A stretch of DNA of 64,000 bases from Deltaproteobacteria bacterium (GCA_029262455.1 JAJCZJ010000031.1:124001-188000), one strand, 5' to 3'; shown: positions 8,835-18,889, counted from the stretch's first letter. Numbers and translations are program-made. The notes: generated by a model from the letters alone, not told the origin.

Positions 8835-10019
8835 ATGATCGAAGGACACATTCACCCAGATTTCTGGCCTGTCGCGAAAACACTGGAGAAACAACTCGCC
8901 AAGGCGCCGGCCGCAGGCGGTGCGGCCGTAGCGGTCTATCACCGCGGCAAACGTGTCGTCGATATTCGCGGTGGCAACCGGGACGCCGACAACCCCTGGA
9001 CGCCGAGTACAGTCTCGGTTTCCTTTTCGACAACCAAGGGCGTCATCTCCACCCTGCTCCACAGGTTGGTCGACAAGGGCCTGCTCGACTACGATGACGT
9101 CGTCGCCAAGTTTTGGCCGGAGTTCGCGCAGAACGGCAAAGACTCCATCACAGTGCGCAACCTACTCTGCCACCAAGCCGGCCTCTACGACATTCGCCAC
9201 CTAATTGATGGCGCGCCCAGGATGCTCGACTGGCAGTACATGACCGAAAAGCTGGCCGCGGCAACACCCGCCCATCCGCCAGGCGAAAAAAGTGCCTATC
9301 ATGCGCTGACCTACGGTTGGCTGGTCGGTGAGGTCATTCAACGCGTGACCAATCGCCAAGTGCCAGACCTCGTGCAAACCGAGATCGCTGAGCCCCTCAA
9401 GCTCGATGGGTTGTTCATCGGCCTACCCGCTAAGAAGCTCAACCGCGTTGCCAAGTTGGTTCTACCCCCAGAACGTCTCGAGCGAATCAATCGCCTGCGA
9501 GGGCCGCTCAAGCAGCTTCAGAAAGCGTTCAACTTCATGCGGGTTCCTCTGGCCCCGGAGAACATGGCCGCGGCTCTCGCGCCGCCTCTGGTCGAATCCT
9601 TCGACTGGTCCGCACCGGAGACAGTCCAGGCCTGTATTCCGGCGGCGAACGGGACCTTTACCGCCAAATCGCTCGCAAAAATGTACGCTGTGCTGGCCGC
9701 CGGCGGCGAACTCGATGGCGTACGGCTTTGGTCCGAGGAGACATTCCGCCGCGCTACAGAGATTCAGACACGAAAAGTCGACGCGGTGATCCCTTTCCCC
9801 ATGCACTGGCGCCTCGGTTACCACCGTGCGGCCACCACCCGCGGAAACCCACCGCGAGGATTCGGTCACTACGGATTCGGCGGATCAGGTGCGTGGGCCG
9901 ATCCCGACCACGACTTGTCGGTGGCACTCGTTCTCAACAGCGGCATCGGAACTCCATTCGGCGACCTCCGGACCGCCCAGATCGGCGGCGCCGCGTTGTA
10001 TTGCGCGAGGAGACGCTAG
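8835..10019 (+). CDS. Serine hydrolase of the class C beta-lactamase / esterase EstB family
   Basis: 394 residues, the usual length for the Beta-lactamase (PF00144) family. The nucleophile motif is STTK at residues 65-68 (S-x-x-K), in the context VSFSTTKGVISTLLHRLVD. A second motif SAYHALTYGWLVGEVIQR carries the conserved Tyr that acts as general base. Late in the protein GHYGFGGSGAWADP corresponds to the region of the third (KTG-like, here HxG) motif. There is no signal peptide, so a cytoplasmic esterase or transesterase is more likely than a true beta-lactamase. GGGG lies just upstream of the ATG. The gene stands alone. Confidence 0.85.
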   Translation: MIEGHIHPDFWPVAKTLEKQLAKAPAAGGAAVAVYHRGKRVVDIRGGNRDADNPWTPSTVSVSFSTTKGVISTLLHRLVDKGLLDYDDVVAKFWPEFAQNGKDSITVRNLLCHQAGLYDIRHLIDGAPRMLDWQYMTEKLAAATPAHPPGEKSAYHALTYGWLVGEVIQRVTNRQVPDLVQTEIAEPLKLDGLFIGLPAKKLNRVAKLVLPPERLERINRLRGPLKQLQKAFNFMRVPLAPENMAAALAPPLVESFDWSAPETVQACIPAANGTFTAKSLAKMYAVLAAGGELDGVRLWSEETFRRATEIQTRKVDAVIPFPMHWRLGYHRAATTRGNPPRGFGHYGFGGSGAWADPDHDLSVALVLNSGIGTPFGDLRTAQIGGAALYCARRR

Positions 10020-10181
10020 TGTCCTGGATCGTTCGTTCGTTGCAATCGGCGGCGAGCAATCGGCGGCCGTGCCAAGGCACCACGACGAAGTCATATCTGG
10101 CATATTTCGAGGAGGAGGAACGCCGGCTGAGGCGTCGAGGGGCGCCGAATATTACGACGAATCAGTGGTTCAGGACACGAG

Positions 10182-12491
10182 CTATCGAGCGACTGCCGTT
10201 GCCGGAGATTCGCGACGTCGAGAGATCTGTTGCGCGAAAACCTGCGCGTCTGTAGTCGGCAGGTCGCAGACCTGCCGCTCGCATACGTACGCTGTCGCTT
10301 TTTCTCCGCGCAGCTTTTTACCGCGAACCAACGGTATCACCTCAGCCGTCGCATTCAGATGCGCCCCCACCCGCACGACCGAAACGACCCGGCTCGGCAC
10401 GAACGCTGCGCGCAGCTGGGTCAAAAACGGCTCGGCCTGAGCCGTCTTGTCCGGCACGACGACAACGATCTCCTTGCCGCCGTCGAGCCAGTAGTCAACG
10501 CCGCACAACATCTTCGGCACACTCGTCGGATTTCTCGACCACACCGGTTCAAAAGCCTTCAGCAGATTCTCGGCCCGTTCGCGGAAGCTGTCGTCGGTCG
10601 TCAGTTCTGCAAGCCGCAGTAGATTCAAGAGCGCGACCGAATTGCCCGACGGCTCGGCGCCATCGTACGAAGGTTTCTCGCGTGCCAAGAGCTTCTCGCC
10701 GGACGATGGCGTTAGGTAGTAACCCCCCACCGCTGAATCCCAAAATCCTTCGTCGAGAACACTCTGCAGCGCGATCGCCTCTTTCAACCACTCGACGTCA
10801 AACGTGACCTCGTAAAGATCGACGAGCGCCGCGATCATGAAGGTGTAGTCGTCGAGAAATCCGTCACCTCCAGCCGATCCCTCCAGCCAGCTCCTCTTCA
10901 GGCGCTTCGACTGTTTCATTTCACTCAGAACGAAGCGCGCGGCCCGCTCGGCGCGACTCACATAGTCTGCGTCGCCCAACACGAACCCGGCGCGCGCTAA
11001 GGCACTGATCATCAGACCGTTCCATGACGGTAAGATCTTGCGATCGGTTAGCGGCGGAATCCTCTTCGCCCGCGCCTCGTACAACTTGTCGCGCGCCGAA
11101 CCAAGGTGCTTCTTGGCCACTTCCAGATCGATACCGATAGTCGACGCGGTGTCCGCCAACCCCCTAGGCGTATGCAGAATGTTCTTACCTTCAAAGTTAC
11201 CGCGGTCGCTGACGCCGAAATGGGCCAACGCCAGCCGTGCTTCTTCGGGACTCAAGAGCGATCGAATTTCACTCGGGGTCCAGACGAAGAAAGTCCCCTC
11301 TTCGCCCTCGCTGTCGGCGTCTGCGGCCGAATAGAACGCGCCTCCAGGCGCCGTCATCTCACGTCCAACGTAACGCAAGATATCGCGAGCCACGGCAGCG
11401 TACGATGGATCGGCCGTTGCCTGATAGGCCTCTAGATAAGCAACCACGAGCTGGCCGTTGTCGTACAACATCTTCTCGAAGTGCGGGACCAACCAACGGG
11501 CATCTGTCGAGTAGCGATGAAAGCCCCCGCCGATCTGGTCATACATACCCCCAGCGGCCATCGCTTCGAGTGTCTTGCGCACCATACGCAGCGCATCGGG
11601 ATTGCCGCTGCGCCTGTGCTCGCGCAACAGGAACTCCAAGCGGGAGCTTCGGGGAAACTTCGGCGCACGACCAAAGCCGCCCAGCTTCTCGTCAAAAGCC
11701 GCCTTTTCCCTGGTCAGCGCGGTTTCGAGAATCGACACAGTCGGCAACCCCTTGCCTCCGCGCGTCTCCATGCTGCTCGCGACTCGTTGCCGCATGTCCG
11801 CCGCGGCCGCGACGATCGAAGCCGGATCCTCGTCGTACTTCTTCTTCAACGTCCCCAGCAATGTCAGAAAGCCGCTCCTCGTGCCCCGATCGCCATCGCG
11901 AGCGGGGAAATAGGTACCGCCAAAAAACGGCTCGCGATCAGGGGTAAGCCACACCGTCATCGGCCAACCACCACGTCGTGTCATCAGCCGAACCGCCATC
12001 ATGTACACGCCATCGACATCCGGTCGGCGTTCGCGATCGACCTTCACCGCGATGTAATTCTCGTTGAGGTACGTCGCTATCTCGACGTCTTCAAAGGACT
12101 CCTCCTCCATCACGTGGCACCAATGGCAGGTAGAGTATCCCACGCTCAGCAAGACTGGCTTCTTTTCGCGCCGCGCGCGCTCAAAGGCCTCGTCGCCCCA
12201 CGGATACCAATTCACCGGATTGTGCGCGTGCTGCTGAAGATACGGCGAGCTCTCGAGAATCAGGCGATTCGTGTACGAGGGCCATCCGTCGGGGTAGCGG
12301 TGGCGGGTACGCGGCTCGTACTCCTCGCCCTTCGCCGCAACGGCGGCGCGAAGGCGCTCCACGACCTGTGCCGGGTAGGCGCTAGCGCCCGGCGGCGGAC
12401 CAATCGGTTGCTCCCCAGCTAAAGAAATCCCTGACGCGCAACCAACACCGAAGAACAAAAGGACGGACCTGACCACTCGCTTGCGAAACAT
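10182..12491 (-). CDS. DUF255 thioredoxin-like / alpha-toroid protein (YyaL, SPATA20 family)
   Basis: 769 residues. An N-terminal signal ([24 protein letters not shown]) suggests export, possibly as a lipoprotein. It is followed by [21 protein letters not shown] and the redox motif [15 protein letters not shown], which are hallmarks of the DUF255 thioredoxin-like domain. The rest is an (alpha/alpha)6 toroid related to N-acylglucosamine epimerase folds. The function of the family is poorly known. I chose ATG 12491 for its signal peptide and the adjacent GGGGGG. Longer frames to 12593 overlap the divergent methyltransferase gene. Confidence 0.85.
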   Translation of the reverse strand: MFRKRVVRSVLLFFGVGCASGISLAGEQPIGPPPGASAYPAQVVERLRAAVAAKGEEYEPRTRHRYPDGWPSYTNRLILESSPYLQQHAHNPVNWYPWGDEAFERARREKKPVLLSVGYSTCHWCHVMEEESFEDVEIATYLNENYIAVKVDRERRPDVDGVYMMAVRLMTRRGGWPMTVWLTPDREPFFGGTYFPARDGDRGTRSGFLTLLGTLKKKYDEDPASIVAAAADMRQRVASSMETRGGKGLPTVSILETALTREKAAFDEKLGGFGRAPKFPRSSRLEFLLREHRRSGNPDALRMVRKTLEAMAAGGMYDQIGGGFHRYSTDARWLVPHFEKMLYDNGQLVVAYLEAYQATADPSYAAVARDILRYVGREMTAPGGAFYSAADADSEGEEGTFFVWTPSEIRSLLSPEEARLALAHFGVSDRGNFEGKNILHTPRGLADTASTIGIDLEVAKKHLGSARDKLYEARAKRIPPLTDRKILPSWNGLMISALARAGFVLGDADYVSRAERAARFVLSEMKQSKRLKRSWLEGSAGGDGFLDDYTFMIAALVDLYEVTFDVEWLKEAIALQSVLDEGFWDSAVGGYYLTPSSGEKLLAREKPSYDGAEPSGNSVALLNLLRLAELTTDDSFRERAENLLKAFEPVWSRNPTSVPKMLCGVDYWLDGGKEIVVVVPDKTAQAEPFLTQLRAAFVPSRVVSVVRVGAHLNATAEVIPLVRGKKLRGEKATAYVCERQVCDLPTTDAQVFAQQISRRRESPATAVAR

Positions 12492-12537
12492 CCCCCCAAC
12501 TTGCGCTGCGATCGTCAATCGGTCAAACCACCAACCC

Positions 12538-13173
12538 ATGACGAATTCGGCACCGATGTCCCCCGCCGCCCTCGAAGTTGCTGCAGCTTGCAAGGGATTC
12601 CTCGATCTCGATGAAGGGCTCTGCCTGTTCGCGCTGGCGCGCGATCACGCCCACCTCGGCCCGATCGTCGAAGTCGGTAGCTACTGTGGGAAATCGTCGG
12701 TGTACGTTGGCAGCGGCGCACGCGCCAGCGGCGGAACCCTCGTCTGCGTCGACCACCACCGCGGCAACGAGGAGAATCAACAGGGTCAGCTCTACCACGA
12801 CCCCGAAGTGTTCGATCCGGACGCGGAGCGATTGGACACCCTGCCCTGGCTGCGCGACACCATCCGCAAGGCGAAGCTCGAAGACACCGCAATCCTCTTG
12901 GTCACGACCAGCGCGCGCGCTGCCGAAGTCTGGACGATCCCGCCTGGCATGGTGTTCATCGACGGCGGACACACCCAAGTGGCGGCCGACACCGACTACG
13001 AGTGCTGGGCGCCAAAAGTCGTTTCGGGCGGCATCTTGGCGATTCACGACCTCTTCCCGAACCCGGACGAAGGCGGACAAGCGCCAATCAACATCTACCG
13101 TCGCGCCCTCGCATCGGGCGACTTCGATGAGCTGCCCACAGTCAAAACTTTGGGCGTTCTCCGAAAGAAATAG
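12538..13173 (+). CDS. Class I SAM-dependent methyltransferase (Methyltransf_24 type)
   Basis: 211 residues. The motif I region is [17 protein letters not shown], followed by LVCVDHH (acidic residue binding the ribose), and [19 protein letters not shown] matches the D-G-x-H signature of the Methyltransf_24 family, whose members methylate small or sugar substrates. ATG 12538 is used, and ATG 12556 is an alternative. It is divergent from the DUF255 gene (46 bp) and converges on the alpha-toroid gene. With the next three genes on - it looks like one functional group acting on a glycosylated metabolite, which is inference. Confidence 0.78.
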   Translation: MTNSAPMSPAALEVAAACKGFLDLDEGLCLFALARDHAHLGPIVEVGSYCGKSSVYVGSGARASGGTLVCVDHHRGNEENQQGQLYHDPEVFDPDAERLDTLPWLRDTIRKAKLEDTAILLVTTSARAAEVWTIPPGMVFIDGGHTQVAADTDYECWAPKVVSGGILAIHDLFPNPDEGGQAPINIYRRALASGDFDELPTVKTLGVLRKK

Positions 13174-13265
13174 AATCGCCCCAGAGTTCAACGGATAACG
13201 ACTTCGCGCTTCGCGCTCGCGACGGCTAGCGACTTTCGCGACGAAGCCACTTATCGACCAAACCT

Positions 13266-14348
13266 CTAGGAAACGTCGAGGTCGCGAAAGAACGAGCTGG
13301 TCGGCGAGTTCGCGTCTAGAACATCCGAAGCCAGCAATACCGTCGCTGCGGTCCAAGTCGGGCGCTCCGGCGGCCAACGCAGAAGGTCGGGATACGTCAC
13401 GCCCGTCCAGTAGCCGCCGTCTTCCTCACGCAAACTGTGAGTCCACTCAAACAGCCCACGCGCTTGGCTGGTAAGCCCACAGGTGTCGAGCGCCATCACC
13501 AACTCGCAGGTCTCGGCGACGGTGTACCAGGGACGCTCTTGCACGCAGCGGCATCCCATCCCTTCACCGATGAACATCTCGCGACCTTCCTGAAAACGAA
13601 ACCGCGCCGCATCCCCGCGCACCGCACCGCCGAGCACGGGATAGTACCAATCCATGGAGAAACGCTCAGTTCGTTTCGCAGACTCCGCGAAGATCGGATG
13701 GAAGCTGCGCAGCGCTTCGCCCAGCTTGCGGCGTGCTTCGGCCCACCGCGTCCGGTCATGCCCAAGGTGGGCAGCAATTCGCTCAGCACAGATCAGGCTC
13801 CCGTGAACCGAGGAAGAGCCGGTCAACAACGGCCAGTCGTGCCGCTCGCCCTCACCGCTCGTGGCCCATAAAACCGCGCCGGAATCCCCGTCCTGCATGC
13901 TGATGACATACTCGATCGCGCGCTCGACACTAGGCCACATCTCGGCGAGAAAATCCGTATCGCTACGACACAGATGGTGGTACCACAGCCCGGTGGCTAT
14001 ATAAGCGGCGTGATTGGTGTCGCGCGCAGAATCGAGAACTACCGCCGGTGTAAACATAGCCGGCCATGCGTCGAGTTCATCCTGCGTCCGCGCTAGGAAC
14101 CGAAACGCCTCGCGCGATGCCTCCACACGCCCTTCCAGGGCTAGTGACATCGCCGACTGAGTGTGGTCCCACGGATCGAGTTTGCGCCCCGGAAACCAAG
14201 GCAGCGAGCCATCGGAATGCTGCCGTCCGGCAACCCAATCCGCGGTAATCGAGCGCTCTTCAGCCGATAGCGTTCGCAACGTCCACTCCATCAGCCTGAT
14301 CGACCCGCTCAACTCGGCCACCCGCGCCATCCGCGCCATCCGCGCCAT
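13266..14348 (-). CDS. Terpene-cyclase-like alpha-toroid protein (prenyltransferase/squalene oxidase repeat type)
   Basis: 360 residues containing repeated helices with Q-x-x-DGS-x-PW/G-x-W motifs (AGRQHSDGSLPWFPG near residue 40, REEDGGYWTGVTYPDLLRW near 310), as in prenyltransferase and squalene-cyclase repeat proteins. The DxDD acid motif of active class II cyclases is not visible, so catalysis as a cyclase is doubtful. It is followed by no close - strand gene and overlaps the upstream methyltransferase by 89 bp. The start is uncertain, because three ATG codons sit in a 9-bp tandem repeat. GGAAGG precedes the first. Confidence 0.68.
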   Translation of the reverse strand: MARMARMARVAELSGSIRLMEWTLRTLSAEERSITADWVAGRQHSDGSLPWFPGRKLDPWDHTQSAMSLALEGRVEASREAFRFLARTQDELDAWPAMFTPAVVLDSARDTNHAAYIATGLWYHHLCRSDTDFLAEMWPSVERAIEYVISMQDGDSGAVLWATSGEGERHDWPLLTGSSSVHGSLICAERIAAHLGHDRTRWAEARRKLGEALRSFHPIFAESAKRTERFSMDWYYPVLGGAVRGDAARFRFQEGREMFIGEGMGCRCVQERPWYTVAETCELVMALDTCGLTSQARGLFEWTHSLREEDGGYWTGVTYPDLLRWPPERPTWTAATVLLASDVLDANSPTSSFFRDLDVS

Positions 14349-15135
14349 CCGCGCCTTCCGCTAGTTGGGCGACTTGGGCGGCGGCGACCGGTACCAATCT
14401 TTCCTGCGCGACATTCGTCGTGTAAAAAACCAGACTCTTGCCGATCAGGGGGTCCAAGATCGCGGACAGGGCACGCGTGAATAGCGGGTGGTGAAACATG
14501 TCCCACACCAACAGCCGGTGGTACGCCTTGACCAGGAACTGATCCGCATTGTCGACGCCGACCATGCACTTGATCCACCAGTACGGCGAGTGCAAGCCAT
14601 GCTCATGGCTGCTGCCATCGACGCGAAATCCGTGCGCCTCGAGCTTCTTGCGCAGCACACTGCGGCGGTAGATTCTCACGTGGCCACCGGCGCTGTTCGC
14701 ATACTCGTCCGAAAGAGCCCAGCAAACCGCCTCCGGTAGATAGCGCGGTACCGAAACGGCAAGAATCCCGTCCGGCTTCAGGATGCGCCGGATCTCTACC
14801 AACGCATCATCATCTTGATGCAGATGCTCGAGAATCTCAGACGCAATCACGCAATCAAACGAATCGTCGGAGAATGGCAGTCGATACCCGTTACCGCGCA
14901 CCACCATCCATGGTCCCGCCCCCTCTGCCGCGTGCCCTGCAATCGAGTGCCCCTCGTCCATCGCCCGAAGCGACAATGCAGTGTTGGCAACCTCATCCTC
15001 GCCGAGATCGAATCCAACCGCCGCAACACCCACCATGTTCCGGGTCGGGCGCAGATGCCGCCCGTCACCACAACCAAGATCGAGAATGCGACTCCCAGGA
15101 CGCAATCCCAACCGCTTGAGATCAATCGTTTTCAC
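14260..15135 (-). CDS. Class I SAM-dependent methyltransferase (Methyltransf_11 type)
   Basis: 291 residues. Motif I is RILDLGCGDGRHL near residue 20, motif II VGFDLGEDEV, and the post-motif FDCVIASEILEHLHQDD matches UbiE/Coq5-like enzymes. A histidine-rich stretch (SSHEHGLHSPYWW) lies in the second half. The C terminus runs through low-complexity GADGADGADGAGG, encoded by a 9-bp tandem repeat, and reads across the start of the next gene. Its own start overlaps the GT4 stop by 4 bp (ATGA), implying coupled translation and a common pathway. Confidence 0.85.
   Translation of the reverse strand: MKTIDLKRLGLRPGSRILDLGCGDGRHLRPTRNMVGVAAVGFDLGEDEVANTALSLRAMDEGHSIAGHAAEGAGPWMVVRGNGYRLPFSDDSFDCVIASEILEHLHQDDDALVEIRRILKPDGILAVSVPRYLPEAVCWALSDEYANSAGGHVRIYRRSVLRKKLEAHGFRVDGSSHEHGLHSPYWWIKCMVGVDNADQFLVKAYHRLLVWDMFHHPLFTRALSAILDPLIGKSLVFYTTNVAQERLVPVAAAQVAQLAEGADGADGADGAGGRVERVDQADGVDVANAIG
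14322..14357 (-). repeat. 9-bp tandem repeat inside a gene overlap
   Basis: Three perfect copies of CCGCGCCAT (14322-14348) and one imperfect copy (to 14357). On the - strand it encodes Gly-Ala-Asp repeats at the end of the methyltransferase in one frame and Met-Ala-Arg repeats at the start of the toroid protein in another. Copy-number change keeps both frames because the unit is a multiple of three. Confidence 0.9.
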
Positions 15136-16394
15136 TTCCGATTCCGCCGCGCAGCGATCGCTTCATAGTACAAGTCGGCAGTCCGCTCCGCCGTGCGCCG
15201 CCAGGTGAATAAGCTGGTCACTCGCTTGCGACCTTCGACACCCATGTCGAGACGTTTCTGCGGGGCATCGAGCAATGCCGAAATCTCGCGCGCCAGACAC
15301 TCGCTGCTGCCGGGCTTGACCAGTACACCCGCGGCACCGTCATCGCCGACAACTTCCGGCAACGCACCGGCATGTGTGCTAACAACCGGAACCTGGCAGG
15401 CCATGGCTTCTGCCGCCGGCAGGCCGAAGCCCTCGTACAGAGATGGGACGACGGCAATCGTCGATCGCGCATAGCGCCGGATGATCTCTTCGGTCTCGAT
15501 GCGTCCGGTGAACTCGACGGAACCGTTGAGATTCAATTTCTTCATCAGCCGCTGCGTCTGCTGGTGTCCGTCTTTTCCAATCACCGTCAGATTGAGCTCC
15601 GGCCGATCACGCCTCAGCTCGGCGAAAGCCTTCAGCAAGAAAGGCAAACCCTTGAGAGGAGCGTTCGCGGAGATCGTTGCGATCAACCGGTCGGGCCGCC
15701 GTTCGATCTGCTGCATCGGCCTGAACATGTCGAGATCGACTCCGATCTCGACCACACGTACGCGTCCGTTGGCGAGACCAAACTCCTCTTCGATATCCAC
15801 TGCAGACTTTTGCGAAACCGTCAGCAGAACGTCTAGCTGACGCGCAATCTTGATCTGCATCGGAATGAACGTGTACCAGCGCCACAGACCAAACTTCTGG
15901 CGCAACGATTTCGTCGCCGCCAGGGCGATCTTTCGATCCTTCGTGATCGGGTGGTGCACCGTTTCGACAATCGGCACGATCTCTTGCAATGGCAACAACC
16001 CGTCGCCGAGGCACTGATTGTCGTGAACGACGTCGAAGCGCTCGGATGGTGCCAGCTCTTGATACTTGCGCCAAACACGCTGGGTGAAGGTCAACGGTTC
16101 CGGGAAGCCTCCAGTGACAGTCCGGATCCATTCCCGCCGATTGATCGGGTCACGCATCTCATCGAGAGTTGGCAACCGAAAAAACGCGTCCTCGTTCCAG
16201 AGATCCAAGCTTGGAACCTTCTCGAGGCCGACGCTATCGTCCAGATCGGGATACGGCTGTCCGCTCCAAACGTCGACCGAGTGCCCAAGTGCAACCAGCT
16301 CCCTCGTCAAATAATGTGTATAAATACCTTGGCCTCCGCAGTGCGGATTGCCGCGGTACGTCAAAAAACATATTCGCAGAGGTGCTTTGGACAT
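15132..16394 (-). CDS. GT4-family glycosyltransferase
   Basis: 420 residues of GT-B fold. The N-terminal glycine-rich loop is YRGNPHCGGQGIYTHYLTREL, and the C-terminal nucleotide-sugar site has VVPSLYEGFGLPAAEAMACQ, containing the E-x7-E signature of retaining GT4 enzymes. GT4 proteins transfer sugars from NDP-sugars (often to lipids or small metabolites) at the cytoplasmic side. ATG 16394 is preferred over an upstream TTG. It is the first gene of a three-gene - strand operon with the methyltransferase and the alpha-toroid protein. The acceptor is unknown. Confidence 0.87.
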   Translation of the reverse strand: MSKAPLRICFLTYRGNPHCGGQGIYTHYLTRELVALGHSVDVWSGQPYPDLDDSVGLEKVPSLDLWNEDAFFRLPTLDEMRDPINRREWIRTVTGGFPEPLTFTQRVWRKYQELAPSERFDVVHDNQCLGDGLLPLQEIVPIVETVHHPITKDRKIALAATKSLRQKFGLWRWYTFIPMQIKIARQLDVLLTVSQKSAVDIEEEFGLANGRVRVVEIGVDLDMFRPMQQIERRPDRLIATISANAPLKGLPFLLKAFAELRRDRPELNLTVIGKDGHQQTQRLMKKLNLNGSVEFTGRIETEEIIRRYARSTIAVVPSLYEGFGLPAAEAMACQVPVVSTHAGALPEVVGDDGAAGVLVKPGSSECLAREISALLDAPQKRLDMGVEGRKRVTSLFTWRRTAERTADLYYEAIAARRNRK

Positions 16395-16631
16395 AGTTGT
16401 TCTTATGGGGTGTGCGCTGATCTGGAGTTTCAAAACGACACGCGAACGGCGTCATCTCAGGTCTGATGGGGCTGTGAAGGGAAGGGTCGGGGAAACTTAG
16501 AAAGGCAACACATTATGATTACATATCCTACCCGCCGGATGCAACCGAGCCATCAGCTGTTGTCACGATGCGAGTCGGTGGCATAAGTTACCCCTTCTTG
16601 TCGCCTGCCCAGGCAGCGAAAGGAGTAGACC

Positions 16632-17936
16632 GTGCACTCGACGAAAGAAACTTCGGCAGCCACTCCAGTCTCTTCGACGAAAGAGAACCGCTCCCTGCCT
16701 TTGCGCGACCAACTTCGCGCAACCAGGGCAGCGACTCGCAGGGTTACGGCGCCGTTGTCCGCTGAAGACTGCCAACCTCAATCGATGCCCGATGCCAGTC
16801 CGGTCAAGTGGCACCTCGCTCACACGACGTGGTTCTTTGAAACCTTCGTCCTCGAACCATCAGAGGCCGACCACGAAGCAGTCCATCCGGACTACCGGGT
16901 GTTGTTCAACTCCTACTATCAAACCGTCGGCGCGCAGCATCCTCGGCCGCAGCGCGGACTGCTGACCAGACCGAGCCTCGACGAAGTTTGGGACTACCGC
17001 ACGACCGTCGAGCAGCGGGTCGACGAAATGCTCACGTCCGAATCGCTGGACGCCGCCGCTCTCGACATTGTCGAATTGGGAATCCACCACGAACAACAAC
17101 ACCAGGAGCTGCTACTCACCGACGTGAAGCACCTCTTTTCTCAGAGCTGCCTGCAATCACGCTACGCGGATATCCCACCCACCGCGGAGCAACCTATCGG
17201 TGCGGCGCGTTGGACTCCGTTCGAGGGTGGGGTCCAGCGGGTCGGATGCGAAAACGAGGGATTCTCCTTCGACAACGAAATGCCGCGGCACGCGACGATT
17301 CTCGAACCGTACAAACTGGCGAACCGTTTGGTCACCAACGGCGAGTACTTGGAGTTCATCAACGACAACGGCTACAACGACCCTTCTCTTTGGTTGTCGG
17401 ACGGTTGGGCAACGATTCAAGAACTCGGTTGGCAAGCCCCGCTCTACTGGACCAACTGCGACGGCGCCTGGCAGGTGTTTACACTGTCCGGCACCCATCC
17501 ATTGCGATGCGATGAGCCCGTCACGCACCTGAGTTTCTACGAAGCCGACGCTTTCGCACGCTGGGCGGGAGCGCGACTCCCGACCGAGTCGGAATGGGAG
17601 CTCGCCGCGGGAGGCGTACTGAAAGAGGGCAACTTCGTCGAGTCCGGCCTCTTTCATCCCAAGCCGTGCCACGCGACCGGCGCGCCGAACGCCGTCACCC
17701 AACTCTTCGGCGACGTATGGGAGTGGACACAGAGCCCGTACACCCCATACCCCGGCTATAAGGCCACGTCGGGAGCGCTCGGCGAGTACAACGGCAAGTT
17801 CATGGCGAACCAAATCGTGCTCCGGGGCGGGTCGTGCGTAACGCCTCGATCCCATATCCGCGCCACCTACCGGAACTTTTTTCCACCGGACGCACGCTGG
17901 CAGTTTTCCGGCCTGCGCCTAGCGAACTCCGCGTAG
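16632..17936 (+). CDS. egtB: EgtB, hercynine sulfoxide synthase of ergothioneine synthesis
   Basis: 434 residues, as usual for EgtB. An N-terminal DinB-like domain carries the iron site: His in WHLAHTTWFFETF, then HEQQHQE with H153, H157 and E159 (H-x3-H-x-E). The C-terminal FGE-sulfatase domain ends with LRGGSCVTPRSHIRATYRNFF. EgtB is a non-haem iron enzyme that joins a thiol donor (gamma-glutamylcysteine or cysteine) to hercynine with oxygen. It starts at GTG 16632 with AAAGGAG six bases upstream. No EgtD-type histidine methyltransferase is adjacent, so the pathway must be completed elsewhere. Confidence 0.92.
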   Translation: MHSTKETSAATPVSSTKENRSLPLRDQLRATRAATRRVTAPLSAEDCQPQSMPDASPVKWHLAHTTWFFETFVLEPSEADHEAVHPDYRVLFNSYYQTVGAQHPRPQRGLLTRPSLDEVWDYRTTVEQRVDEMLTSESLDAAALDIVELGIHHEQQHQELLLTDVKHLFSQSCLQSRYADIPPTAEQPIGAARWTPFEGGVQRVGCENEGFSFDNEMPRHATILEPYKLANRLVTNGEYLEFINDNGYNDPSLWLSDGWATIQELGWQAPLYWTNCDGAWQVFTLSGTHPLRCDEPVTHLSFYEADAFARWAGARLPTESEWELAAGGVLKEGNFVESGLFHPKPCHATGAPNAVTQLFGDVWEWTQSPYTPYPGYKATSGALGEYNGKFMANQIVLRGGSCVTPRSHIRATYRNFFPPDARWQFSGLRLANSA

Positions 17937-17962
17937 CGCTCTGCGCCCAGCCACGGCCCCCA

Positions 17963-18889
17963 ATGCCCGAGCTGCCGGACCTCGAAGTATACATCTGCTG
18001 CCTCCGCGAACGCATCGTCGGCCAGCCGCTCGAGGGCACTCGCATCAAGAGCCCGTTCTTGTTGCGTTCGGTCGACCCGCCGCTCGCAGACATCCAGGGC
18101 TTGGTCGTCGAAAACATCGAACGGCTCGGCAAACGCATCGTCTTGGCCTTTACTGGGGATCTCTTCGCCATCGTTCATCTCATGATCGCCGGCAGATTTC
18201 GCTGGGCCAAGCGCGGAACTAAGCCGCCCGGGCGAATCGGGCTAGCGGCATTCGACTTCCCCAACGGCACGCTGCTGCTAACCGAGGCCAGCAAAAAGAA
18301 ACGCGCATCCCTACACCTGGCTCGCGGAAAGAACTCCGTTGCACAGCACGACCGCGGAGGTATCGAAGTGCTCTCGTCGAGCATCGCGCACTTTCGTGCT
18401 CAGCTGCGGTGCGAGAACCACACGCTCAAGCGGTCACTGACCGACCCGCGCCTGTTCAGCGGCATCGGCAATGCATACTCCGACGAAATCCTGCACGCCG
18501 CGCGAATGTCTCCTATCCGCCAAACCAGCAAAATGAGCGACGAGGAGGTCGCCCGCCTTCACACAGCGACAGTGACAACCCTCCAGCATTGGACGTCCAC
18601 GCTGCTCCGACACTTCGAAGGCCGCTTTCCCGGCAGTGGTGACATCACCGCATTTCGAGAAGATTTCTCTGTCCACGGACGCTACGGCAAACCATGTCCG
18701 GCATGCGGCGATCCCGTACAGCGAATCCGCTACGCGGAGAACGAGACAAACTACTGCGCCACCTGCCAGACGGACGGACGGTTGCTCGCTGACCGGTCGC
18801 TTTCTCGCTTACTCAAGGCCGACTGGCCCAGATCGCTCGACGAGATGGACGAACATATCTCCCAAAAGCGGCAAGCGGAGCCCAAATAA
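17963..18889 (+). CDS. Fpg/Nei-family DNA glycosylase with divergent zinc finger
   Basis: 308 residues starting MPELPDLEVY, so the catalytic Pro and Glu directly follow Met. The conserved Lys lies in RLGKRIVLAF and the H2TH region in GIGNAYSDEILHAARMSP. The C-terminal zinc finger is C-x2-C...C-x2-C (KPCPACG ... NYCATCQ). The finger segment reads RYAENETNYC, where classic Fpg has an Arg that inserts into DNA. That Arg appears to be Asn here, which marks a distinct subfamily. The role is excision of damaged bases in base excision repair; the substrate range is open. I set the start at MPELP although the frame is open further upstream. Confidence 0.87.
   Translation: MPELPDLEVYICCLRERIVGQPLEGTRIKSPFLLRSVDPPLADIQGLVVENIERLGKRIVLAFTGDLFAIVHLMIAGRFRWAKRGTKPPGRIGLAAFDFPNGTLLLTEASKKKRASLHLARGKNSVAQHDRGGIEVLSSSIAHFRAQLRCENHTLKRSLTDPRLFSGIGNAYSDEILHAARMSPIRQTSKMSDEEVARLHTATVTTLQHWTSTLLRHFEGRFPGSGDITAFREDFSVHGRYGKPCPACGDPVQRIRYAENETNYCATCQTDGRLLADRSLSRLLKADWPRSLDEMDEHISQKRQAEPK

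Noticed and set aside
8835-10019. A true beta-lactamase resistance gene
   Set aside because: No signal peptide and the EstB-like motif set point to a cytoplasmic esterase-type hydrolase.
12538-15135. Either methyltransferase near egtB being EgtD, the histidine trimethylase
   Set aside because: Their motifs are of Methyltransf_24 and Methyltransf_11 type; EgtD belongs to a different family with a distinct histidine-binding domain.
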